This document shows positions 1-5,983 of a DNA stretch of 5,983 bases, in pieces; the stretch's first letter is position 1, and each line of letters begins with the position of its first letter. Origin of the DNA: Clostridiales bacterium. Lineage in GTDB: Bacteria; Bacillota_A; Clostridia; Saccharofermentanales; Saccharofermentanaceae. Where the stretch lies: contig JAGCGE010000008.1 of the NCBI GenBank assembly GCA_017649745.1, positions 1-5,983 on the forward strand. The letters are read 5' to 3'. The notes under the pieces were generated by a model. It was not told the DNA's origin, made no database searches, and was given only the letters and a program-made list of their open reading frames with translations. The position numbers and the translations under genes are program-made.

Positions 1-517
1 ATTCATTCTGCTGAAGGTTCATCTCGGCTGGCTCTTCTTTTTCAACAATACCTTTTTCCGGATCGATGATAGCCTTTACATATGGAACCTCGACTCCTTC
101 TCCTGATGTAACGAGATAGACAACCGGTTTGCCGTTTTCCGTTGCGCAGCCGAGTATGTCTCTATAGACACCTTCCTCATCGCTTCCGAGCTCGACCGTA
201 CTTAATAGTTTACCGTTAAGATCAAGGATACAAAGATCGCTTATCGAGGCACTAGGATCTTCTCCTTTACCATAAGCACTTATTGGGATCATGATAAAGT
301 CATTAACGACCATCGGAGTTGACGAATAGTGAGATATGTAATCGCTGTAATCACACACCTTGTTGACATCGATCTCGGTCCCGTTATACCAGGTATCCTC
401 CTTCTTTATCACACTGGCTTGGTTTTTGTCTTTCTTCGAACAGGCGCATAAAGACATAGCGCTGCCGAAAAGCATGAGTGCTGCCATAGCAACACAAAGC
501 AGCTTCTTAGTTTTCAT
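1..517 (-). CDS. Lipoprotein, third copy of the tandem propeller/SBP-like family (3' end outside window)
   Basis: The frame is open from an ATG at 517 to the window edge, giving 172 residues and no stop, so the C-terminus is missing. An AGGAG lies 10 bases upstream of the start. The signal peptide begins MKTKK, has a hydrophobic core and ends in the lipobox L-C-A-C with Cys26 as the predicted lipidation site. Residues 41-43 (DTW, followed by Y) match the D-P-W-F motif of the two upstream paralogues. Two strand-turn-strand units (LDLNGKLLSTVEL near 98-110 and IDPEKG near 151-156) match propeller-like units in the same positions of the paralogues. The usual solute-binding domain would begin near residue 320-350 and is not in view; I infer it from homology to the neighbours. 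It is the last visible gene of the minus-strand operon, 38 bp after the preceding stop, with no hairpin in that gap. Its signal peptide resembles that of the 769-residue copy more than that of its immediate neighbour. The ligand is unknown. Confidence 0.85.
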   Translation of the reverse strand, partial: MKTKKLLCVAMAALMLFGSAMSLCACSKKDKNQASVIKKEDTWYNGTEIDVNKVCDYSDYISHYSSTPMVVNDFIMIPISAYGKGEDPSASISDLCILDLNGKLLSTVELGSDEEGVYRDILGCATENGKPVVYLVTSGEGVEVPYVKAIIDPEKGIVEKEEPAEMNLQQNE

Positions 518-555
518 CTTCTCATTTCTCCTTTGATGATTTAGTTATTAAATTG

Positions 556-2751
556 TTATCTTCCTGAATATTTCTCGCTATAAAGTGTATCGAGTCTATC
601 CTGAAGTGTCTTCTCCACTTCTTTTATATCTTTCTGATCTGCAAAATATGCACCGATCTCTTCCAGAACGATCCTTAAGATCTCAGGATCAATCGACTCA
701 ACTGTTGCAACATTATCAGCGATCTTTATGTAGTTTTCGATCATCGCATCATCAGCCAGATAGTAGCCGTACATAGCTGCTTCCGCTTCAGTTTTATAAC
801 CTGAACTTTTAAACTCTTCTTCAAGTCGTTTCGACGTCTTTTCGAGTACAGGCTTTAATGCTTTTCGATTAAAAGGATTGTAGAGGTTATATTCCTGTAC
901 CTCTTCGGAAAGGAGCGTCTTTATAAGCTCGATGCAACCCTCTTTACATGAGGTCATGGAACTGACTGACAAAGTGCTTATAAGGTCAGCGCTGACTCCC
1001 CTTCCATCTGAGGAAGGAATTCCAAGCATAGTTGCATCTTTGTATCCTCCCAGCATCCAGGCAAAATCATAGGTGGACAACCACTCATAATCGTATTTCG
1101 GCTTAGGCGGCGGACCGCTCGTATAAAGCGAATCATCATAAACCGGTGCATACTCCGGAACATCCTTGAAAAATTCGCAAAGTTGTTCGAAAGATTCGTT
1201 CGTGATATCGATCTTTCCATCCGTAAACCAGATATCGCTCATGCATGAAAAACAGAGCTTAAAATAATAGTTTCTGTCGTACAGTTCCGATATAGCATCC
1301 GTGCCGTTTCCGACATCTGAAACGAAGCTCTTATACTCATCGAAAGTAAGTCCCTTCTTACCTTCCGGAACGTTGCTGCCACTAGTGATAAGGCCACATA
1401 TGGAAAAGGCTGTAGGAACGCTGAATAAATGTCCGTTTTGTGACATGCTGTCGGTTACAGTTGTATAGTAAGTTTCTTCATCCAAAGTAAGTTCTTTATT
1501 GAGGTCAATGAAGTAATCTTCAGACATTACACTCCAAAGATCATAGACATCGAAATAGATATCCGCAGAATCAGATGAAGTTATATCTTTTGCTATCGCT
1601 TCCTGGCGTTCTTGAGAAATCTCATTCTCTCCAAAGTATGAATCGATATCACTTCTATATCTGACAAAAAACTCGCCGTTTTCCTGATTAAATTTCTTTA
1701 TTCCTTCACCTGACATCGTATCGAGCATACGAACAGGAGCACTGGCCGTTATAACAGTTTTTCCTGCATTAGGATTTGTGTCTTCCTTTTCGACAACGAT
1801 TATCTTAAATCCTTGAATTCCGTTATTCATTAAGACGATACGGGAATCATCTATATACAACATCTCGGATTGGAGCAATGTTGCTATGTTTCCGTAGCAG
1901 TCGTTGAACATAAAATACGGTTCATCATCAACATAGATACCATCTGCCTTTTTGCAGTATGTCCTCCCGTCATTTCCTCCGAGTTCAGTAAAAAAATTAT
2001 CATAATGATCGAATGTAACCATTCCCGTAGATTTGATCTTTCCTTCTTCAGGATCAAAGAAATACACATTCGACTCAACGATCAGTTCATAACCTGAATC
2101 TTTCGGTGATGCTTTACTGATATAAGCGGAAGCTTCCGTGATATCTCTTGATGCAACTATCTCTCCGTCCTTTATTGCAATGAGCGAATTAACATCTTTT
2201 CCCTGTGTCGTAGCGAAAACATAATCTCCGCATGTCCTGCATTCACAGATATCACTGGACTTTATTCCAAGATCAGCTTCCTGAGGTTCTTCCAATTCAC
2301 CTGTTGTTTCATTGCAGGCTGCCTTGAAGATCTTACCGTCACTTCCATAGTAAAAGACAGGTCTTTCATCCTCTTTAGCTACAAAAAGAAATCTGCTGTT
2401 AGGAACTTTATCCGATATCTCGATCTCATTTATCAGATTGCCTTCCATATCGAAGATACATATCGGATCATGAGGTTCATAGGTATTCTTGTCAGGATCA
2501 TAATTGTTAGCAGAATAGCTTACTATGATGTTATTACCTGTAACTATCGGATCATTGAAATAGTAACCTGAATATGATCTTGCATTGCTCTTTTCTTCCA
2601 AGCTGAAATCCGTATAACCAAACCACGGATCAGCTTCCTCAATGATAACTTTTGCTCTTTTCTCCTGCTTGTTACAGCCGGTGAAAGCGATCATTGTTCC
2701 TGTTACCATGATCAGAGCCATAAATACAGCGAAAAATCTTTTCATCTTCAT
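556..2751 (-). CDS. Solute-binding-protein-like lipoprotein with N-terminal propeller-like region (731 aa, middle copy)
   Basis: This is a predicted exported lipoprotein. The start at 2751 has AGGAG 7 bases upstream, better spaced than the alternative Met3. The signal peptide spans about residues 1-25 with lipobox F-T-G-C and Cys26. D-P-W-F lies at 41-44. Residues about 55-320 carry spaced turn motifs (FDMEGNLINEI near 100-110, NETTGELEE near 147-155, IKDGEIVASRDI near 193-204, DPEEGKI near 233-239, ADGIYVDDEPYF near 269-280), suggesting beta-propeller blades. Residues about 330-731 resemble the family 1 extracellular solute-binding domain: GEGIKKFNQ (348-356), SADIYFD, YYTTVTDSM, LTFDEYKSFV, LGIPSSDG, then the typical C-terminal stretch YFADQKDIKEVEKTLQDRL. 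At over 700 residues it is much longer than ordinary SBPs (about 400-450), owing to the N-terminal region. Oddities are 13 cysteines besides Cys26, including a C-x-C-x-x-C at 169-174, and a PPPKPK stretch at 547-552. Substrate is unknown. The paralogous match to both neighbours is plain; the propeller call is inference. Confidence 0.9.
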   Translation of the reverse strand: MKMKRFFAVFMALIMVTGTMIAFTGCNKQEKRAKVIIEEADPWFGYTDFSLEEKSNARSYSGYYFNDPIVTGNNIIVSYSANNYDPDKNTYEPHDPICIFDMEGNLINEIEISDKVPNSRFLFVAKEDERPVFYYGSDGKIFKAACNETTGELEEPQEADLGIKSSDICECRTCGDYVFATTQGKDVNSLIAIKDGEIVASRDITEASAYISKASPKDSGYELIVESNVYFFDPEEGKIKSTGMVTFDHYDNFFTELGGNDGRTYCKKADGIYVDDEPYFMFNDCYGNIATLLQSEMLYIDDSRIVLMNNGIQGFKIIVVEKEDTNPNAGKTVITASAPVRMLDTMSGEGIKKFNQENGEFFVRYRSDIDSYFGENEISQERQEAIAKDITSSDSADIYFDVYDLWSVMSEDYFIDLNKELTLDEETYYTTVTDSMSQNGHLFSVPTAFSICGLITSGSNVPEGKKGLTFDEYKSFVSDVGNGTDAISELYDRNYYFKLCFSCMSDIWFTDGKIDITNESFEQLCEFFKDVPEYAPVYDDSLYTSGPPPKPKYDYEWLSTYDFAWMLGGYKDATMLGIPSSDGRGVSADLISTLSVSSMTSCKEGCIELIKTLLSEEVQEYNLYNPFNRKALKPVLEKTSKRLEEEFKSSGYKTEAEAAMYGYYLADDAMIENYIKIADNVATVESIDPEILRIVLEEIGAYFADQKDIKEVEKTLQDRLDTLYSEKYSGR

Positions 2752-2768
2752 AAACGATCTCCTAATTT

Positions 2769-2795
2769 ACGGGAGGTCAGTTTATGACCTCCCGT
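2769..2795 (-). promoter_or_regulatory. Intercistronic stem-loop between first and second lipoprotein genes
   Basis: A perfect 11-bp inverted repeat (ACGGGAGGTCA at 2769-2779, TGACCTCCCGT at 2785-2795) encloses a 5-base loop. In the minus-strand mRNA it begins 11 bases after the stop of the 769-residue gene and ends 5 bases before the AGGAG (2759-2763) of the next gene. Neither strand has a U-run after the stem, so it is not a standard intrinsic terminator. It may stabilise the upstream transcript's 3' end, mark a processing site, or tune translation of the downstream gene. The stem is seen directly; the role is inferred. Confidence 0.6.
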
Positions 2796-2806
2796 CCCTC
2801 TATGCA

Positions 2807-5116
2807 TTATCCTTTCTCATTGTAAACAGTTTGAACTCTATTTTCGAGAGAATCAAGGAATGAATCCATGTCCTTCTGACCTGAGAAATATTCTCTTGCT
2901 TCTTCAGCGATGATCGTAGAAACGGCGCTGTCAAAATACTTCGAAGATTCAACATTTTCGATCGTTTCTGCGAATGTCTCCTTGATGCCGTCCTGTGGCT
3001 TACAGATTTCCATCATGATCAGATCATTAGGAGTGTAATAACCCATGCTCATATACTTATCATATGTCTTGTTCATCTTGTCGACTGTATCATCGATAAG
3101 ATAATCCAGAGCTTCCCTGTTGATCGGGATCGCTGTACTAAGTTTCTGGATATCGGTACCAAGAAGAGTCTTGATGAATTCAACGCATGCTTCTTTATTA
3201 TCAGATGACACATTGACACCTACAGTCATAGATGAATAAGCAGAACAGCTGTGTCTGTCAGTCGAAGGCACTCCGAGAAGGATAGGATCCTTAAAGTTGA
3301 CCGCGTCTACGATCAAGTTCGAAATGCTGTAAACTGTCGTATATTTAGCAGGTGCATTGGCTCTTTCGATCATATAATCAGAGTCATAGTAAATTATGCC
3401 GTCATCATCCTGGAGTTTAGCCTGTTCAGGAACATTATCCTTGATATATTCAGCAAGTTGTCTGAAGGAATCCTGATGGAAATCCACTTTACCGTCATTT
3501 ATGATCTCGTCTGCAATAGTGAAAAGACACTCATTAAGATAGTCCTCTTTCGAATACATATCACCTAACGGATCCGAACCATTACATACTTCATCAACAA
3601 ACTTGCTGTACTCATCAAATGTAAAGCCTTTCGCGTCACCAACATACTTTTTATCTGTCAGGATTCCTGATGCGCAAAATGAAAGTGGCAGACAATAAAG
3701 CTTGCCGTTATTCTCCATCTGCTCGGTAACAGTCGTGTAGTATACGTCAGGAGACAGGTCGATCTCTTTTTTCAGATCCATCAGATAATCGTCGTTATCG
3801 ATACCTGAGATGCCGTCACATCCGAAGATAATGTCAGGGGCATCAGCTGACATAAGATCCATCTTAAAGCTGTCCTCATATTTGATATAACTGTCATCAT
3901 CACCAATATCGAAACCTTCCATATCTGTGATCGACTTGCATGATGTTCTTACAAAATACTTGTCACTCTTTTCGTTAAACTGTCTTATGCCTTCAGCAGT
4001 CATCTCATCAACATTATAGTATGCAGCTGTCGCATTAAGGACGACCTTTCCTTCATTAGGGTTCTTATCCTTCTTCTCGAGAGTAATGATATAGTACTCC
4101 GGCTCATTTTTGAGCTGGTCAAAATTTTGCTGGTAAAAAACCATATTCTTCTCATTTGCAGAAAGAAGTTGTGATTCAGCAAGGTACGAGATATTCACGT
4201 CACTGTCACCGTACAGAAAATAAAGTTCATCATCAACATATACACCATCACGCTTGGCTGTATATGTCTTACCGTCTTCGCCCGTTATCTCTGACGAACT
4301 CATGTAATAGATAACTTTTGACTCAGTTCTATTGACCTCTTGCTTGTCAAAGTCGATCTCAAATGTGTTAGAACCAACATCGTCAAAGATATCTATCTTA
4401 AGTTTACCGTCTTCCATCGTAGCATTAGTTACGTAAGGGTAATCTGTCTTTACATCATTCGATATATCTTTTTCGAAAAGCTTCTCTCCGTCCTTGAAGA
4501 AATATAAGAATACACCGTTGCTGCTTCCTTTTGCGATGATAGAATACTCATTAAAGAATGTTACGTTTCCAACATTCTCGCCTGCTTTCAGATCAATATC
4601 GACATTCTCCGGTGAACTGATCTCACCTGAATCAATATCGACAGTTACTTTGGATAATTCAGTTTTTCCGGACATATAATCAGATACTGAAAAATATACT
4701 GCTACTTTACCTGCTTCTATTGTGGTTCCGAACAGATTAGTGTATGAAGAACTTGATCCGGTGTTGGAAATAACTGATGACATGTCGATCTCTTTCTTAA
4801 GATCACCATTCAGATCATAGATATAAAGAAGATCATCATGGTAATAATTTCCGGTATCAGGATCACTTCTGTAACCGGTCATTGAAGCAATGATGTAATC
4901 GCCATTTACCTGCGGATCGTTGAACAAGATATTCTCATATTTATCCTTATCCTTTACACCATCCATAAGGTTAACTCTTTTTCCGGAAAACCATGGATCA
5001 TCCGCCTTTACTACAACTGCATCACTGTTTTTCTTGTTACAACCTGTGAAAGAAATCGCACTTCCAAATAGCATAAGAGCAGCGAGTGCAACCGCCATAA
5101 TCTTTTTCGTTTTCAT
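2807..5116 (-). CDS. Solute-binding-protein-like lipoprotein with N-terminal propeller-like region (769 aa, first copy)
   Basis: This is the promoter-proximal member of the lipoprotein tandem. The longest frame starts at 5122, but the GGGGAG at 5125-5130 is 2 bases from that ATG and 8 from the one at 5116; the latter also gives the MKTKK start seen in the third copy and puts the lipobox Cys (F-T-G-C) at 26 in all three proteins. D-D-P-W-F lies at 39-43. Turn units (YDLNGDLKKEI near 100-110, IDSGEIS near 161-167, KDGEKLFEKDI near 208-218, FDKQEV near 256-261, RDGVYVDDELYF near 289-300) suggest a beta-propeller up to about residue 350. The rest resembles the family 1 ABC solute-binding domain: AEGIRQFNEKSDKYFVR (373-389), APDIIFG, YYTTVTEQM, FTFDEYSKFV, LLGVPSTDRHS, KEACVEFIKTLLG and the C-terminal REYFSGQKDMDSFLDSLENRV. 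No permease or ATPase gene is adjacent, so the cognate transporter and ligand are unknown. A role as a sensor rather than a transport component is possible. Confidence 0.9.
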   Translation of the reverse strand: MKTKKIMAVALAALMLFGSAISFTGCNKKNSDAVVVKADDPWFSGKRVNLMDGVKDKDKYENILFNDPQVNGDYIIASMTGYRSDPDTGNYYHDDLLYIYDLNGDLKKEIDMSSVISNTGSSSSYTNLFGTTIEAGKVAVYFSVSDYMSGKTELSKVTVDIDSGEISSPENVDIDLKAGENVGNVTFFNEYSIIAKGSSNGVFLYFFKDGEKLFEKDISNDVKTDYPYVTNATMEDGKLKIDIFDDVGSNTFEIDFDKQEVNRTESKVIYYMSSSEITGEDGKTYTAKRDGVYVDDELYFLYGDSDVNISYLAESQLLSANEKNMVFYQQNFDQLKNEPEYYIITLEKKDKNPNEGKVVLNATAAYYNVDEMTAEGIRQFNEKSDKYFVRTSCKSITDMEGFDIGDDDSYIKYEDSFKMDLMSADAPDIIFGCDGISGIDNDDYLMDLKKEIDLSPDVYYTTVTEQMENNGKLYCLPLSFCASGILTDKKYVGDAKGFTFDEYSKFVDEVCNGSDPLGDMYSKEDYLNECLFTIADEIINDGKVDFHQDSFRQLAEYIKDNVPEQAKLQDDDGIIYYDSDYMIERANAPAKYTTVYSISNLIVDAVNFKDPILLGVPSTDRHSCSAYSSMTVGVNVSSDNKEACVEFIKTLLGTDIQKLSTAIPINREALDYLIDDTVDKMNKTYDKYMSMGYYTPNDLIMMEICKPQDGIKETFAETIENVESSKYFDSAVSTIIAEEAREYFSGQKDMDSFLDSLENRVQTVYNEKG

Positions 5117-5124
5117 ATTCATTT

Positions 5125-5130
5125 CTCCCC
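5125..5130 (-). promoter_or_regulatory. Ribosome binding site that decides the start of the first lipoprotein gene
   Basis: On the minus strand this reads GGGGAG. It is only 2 bases from the upstream ATG (5120-5122) but 8 bases from the ATG at 5114-5116, so initiation at 5116 is favoured. The same choice aligns the N-termini and the lipobox Cys of the three paralogues. Confidence 0.65.
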
Positions 5131-5136
5131 TTTTTG

Positions 5137-5166
5137 TTTATACTCGGAGTCTATCATTCTTGATAA
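5137..5166 (-). promoter_or_regulatory. Weak candidate promoter for the lipoprotein operon
   Basis: On the minus strand, TTATCA (5166-5161) is separated by 18 bases from TATAAA (5142-5137), matching the sigma-70/SigA consensus at 4 of 6 and 5 of 6 positions. Transcription would begin near 5130, at the ribosome binding site itself, leaving a leader of only about 14 bases before the ATG at 5116. That is unusually short, so a promoter further upstream in the intergenic region remains possible. Confidence 0.25.
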
Positions 5167-5207
5167 TGGCCTAACTATTTCTTTGCCTTACAACTTTTGA
5201 GTAAAAC

Positions 5208-5235
5208 TTACAAATTTGAAATCTGTTGTTATTTT
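5208..5235 (+). promoter_or_regulatory. Weak candidate promoter (extended -10) for the DUF4349 gene
   Basis: TTACAA (5208-5213) lies 16 bases before TATTTT (5230-5235), which is preceded by TG at 5227-5228 as in an extended -10 element. The -35 match is poor (3 of 6) and the -10 matches 4 of 6. The putative -10 falls largely in the spacer of the inverted repeat at 5221-5246, as expected if a repressor bound there, and the leader would be about 70 bases with the second palindrome inside it. No better spaced pair is evident on this strand. Confidence 0.25.
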
Positions 5236-5246
5236 GTGCAACAGAT
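5221..5246. repeat. Inverted repeat in the divergent intergenic region, possible operator
   Basis: ATCTGTTG (5221-5228) and CAACAGAT (5239-5246) are perfect 8-bp inverted arms separated by 10 bases. The arm centres are 18 bp apart, a spacing that could suit a dimeric regulator, although no regulator gene is visible here. It is AT-rich with no following T-run on either strand, so it is not a terminator. It lies about 104 bp upstream of the lipoprotein operon's start and about 70 bp upstream of the DUF4349 start. Confidence 0.5.
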
Positions 5247-5259
5247 CACATTTCTCATT

Positions 5260-5276
5260 CGTATATTAGATATACG
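5260..5276. repeat. 17-bp perfect palindrome upstream of the DUF4349 gene, possible operator
   Basis: CGTATAT (5260-5266) and ATATACG (5270-5276) are perfect 7-bp arms around a TAG centre. It ends 27 bases before the AGGAGG of the DUF4349 gene. The compact, AT-rich symmetrical form is typical of operators for small dimeric repressors, and its core also resembles -10 sequences (TATATT), so it could overlap a promoter. A short leader hairpin is the alternative. The palindrome is seen; the role is inferred. Confidence 0.5.
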
Positions 5277-5315
5277 GAGTAAGGAACGTGATACATAGTT
5301 TTTAGGAGGTGTTTT

Positions 5316-5983
5316 ATGAAGAAAAAACTATTGGCAGCTTTGCTGTCTGTTTTTGTGTTCTCTTCTTTTATTGTAGCTTGCTCTGCAAGCGATTCATCCG
5401 ACAGAGTCAGATCTCACAGTAAATCTAATGACAATTATGAGTATGCTGCTGAGACAGCCGCAATGGCGGGTGAAGAAGTTTACTATGAATATGAGGAATA
5501 TGATACAGAAGATATGAGTCTTGATTACTCCAACTCATCAGCATCTGCAGCCTCAGGTTCATCTTCCTCTTCGGCATCAGCAGATACTAAGGCAGATGCT
5601 AAGAAGGATATGCTCGTTTATCGCTCGACGATCTCGATCGACACTTTGGAGTTTGACGATGCAGTCACCACTCTTAAGACAAAGGTCGCTGAATATCACG
5701 GCTTTATCGAAAACGAGAACCAGAGTGACGGAACAGATTCATACGGCAGATATGTCGTAGATGAAGAAGAAAAGGATTACAGATACACGGCAACTATAAG
5801 GATACCGTCAGAGTATTATGATTCTTTCGTTAATTCCACAGAAGGTCTTGGTATTCTCCGTTCCAAGAATTCAACTGTAGATAACGTTACAACAATTTAC
5901 GGAACACTTAAGTCAGAACTCGAGATCTACGAAGCAGAGTACGACCGTTATCTTGCTAAGTACGAAGAGACAACAGATGATGC
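5316..5983 (+). CDS. DUF4349 domain-containing lipoprotein (3' end outside window)
   Basis: The ATG at 5316 follows a near-perfect ribosome binding site, AGGAGG at 5304-5309, with a 6-base spacer. The frame stays open to the window edge (222 full codons). Residues 1-21 form a Lys-rich, hydrophobic signal peptide with lipobox I-V-A-C and Cys22. Residues about 40-70 are rich in Glu, Asp and Tyr, and 72-92 form a Ser/Ala-rich linker, probably disordered. From about 98 the sequence follows the DUF4349 pattern: MLVYRSTISIDTLEFDDAV, then KVAEYHGFIENEN, then YTATIRIPSEYYDSFVNS, LGILRSKNSTVDNVTTIY, and the start of a probable coiled coil (LKSELEIYEAEYDRYLAKYEE). In other DUF4349 proteins the coiled coil is followed by the domain's end and often a C-terminal membrane segment, not visible here. 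The family's molecular function is not established; it is a cell-envelope protein. It is divergent from the lipoprotein operon and shares its control region. Confidence 0.88.
   Translation, partial: MKKKLLAALLSVFVFSSFIVACSASDSSDRVRSHSKSNDNYEYAAETAAMAGEEVYYEYEEYDTEDMSLDYSNSSASAASGSSSSSASADTKADAKKDMLVYRSTISIDTLEFDDAVTTLKTKVAEYHGFIENENQSDGTDSYGRYVVDEEEKDYRYTATIRIPSEYYDSFVNSTEGLGILRSKNSTVDNVTTIYGTLKSELEIYEAEYDRYLAKYEETTDD

Noticed and set aside
515..525. Tiny ORF starting at the ATG at 523-525 as a leader peptide of the third copy
   Set aside because: It is only three codons before a stop that overlaps the real start, and its ATG is 2 bases from the AGGAG; chance is sufficient.
2769..2795. Stem-loop as a rho-independent terminator
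   Set aside because: The stem is strong, but the minus strand continues AAATTAGGAG and the plus strand CCCTCTATG, so there is no U-tract in either direction; the next gene also follows at once in the same orientation.
585..5174. Short plus-strand and alternative-frame open frames across the lipoprotein genes (for example 1870-2097, 3251-3568 and 4920-5174 on plus, 978-1220 on minus)
   Set aside because: They lie opposite or inside long, clearly conserved coding frames and their translations look like no protein I know.
5117..5315. Riboswitch or structured RNA in the divergent intergenic region
   Set aside because: Only two short hairpin-capable repeats are present, with no conserved riboswitch core and no terminator stem before either gene.
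5521..5760. Open frame of 79 codons within the DUF4349 gene in another frame
   Set aside because: It is Gln/Arg/Leu-rich frame-shifted translation of the Ser/Ala linker and domain; the in-frame product shows a signal peptide, lipobox, ribosome binding site and DUF4349 motifs.

Overview
The window looks like chromosomal DNA from a low-to-moderate GC, Gram-positive anaerobe of the Bacillota, most likely class Clostridia. The evidence is strong AGGAG-type ribosome binding sites, several predicted lipoproteins with short Lys-rich signal peptides and a lipobox Cys, many free cysteines in exported proteins, and solute-binding-protein C-termini of the type common in Clostridia. I cannot name the species. 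I see no RNA genes, CRISPR array, transposase or phage genes.

Positions 1-5116 hold three consecutive minus-strand genes read from right to left: a 769-residue protein (2807-5116), a 731-residue protein (556-2751) and a third whose first 172 residues lie at 1-517 before the window ends. All three are paralogues. Each has a signal peptide ending in a lipobox with Cys at residue 26, then a D-x-W-[FY] motif near residue 41, then an N-terminal region with spaced 'D-x-x-G-x-[LI]' strand-turn-strand units that looks like a beta-propeller. In the two complete copies this is followed by a C-terminal family-1-like ABC solute-binding domain. The gaps are 55 and 38 bp with no convincing terminator, so they are probably one operon. 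The first gap holds a perfect 11-bp stem-loop just upstream of the next ribosome binding site.

Positions 5117-5315 are a divergent intergenic region of about 200 bp. It contains two perfect inverted repeats (5221-5246 and 5260-5276), which may be operators or leader hairpins, and only weak promoter matches. From 5316 to the right edge runs a plus-strand gene for a lipoprotein with a DUF4349 domain, cut off by the window.

How the genes work together: the three SBP-like lipoproteins would sit on the outer face of the membrane. No ABC permease, ATPase, sensor kinase or regulator is visible here, so whether they deliver a ligand to a transporter or act as sensors or adhesins cannot be decided from this window. 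The divergent DUF4349 lipoprotein shares only the intergenic control region and the cell-surface location.
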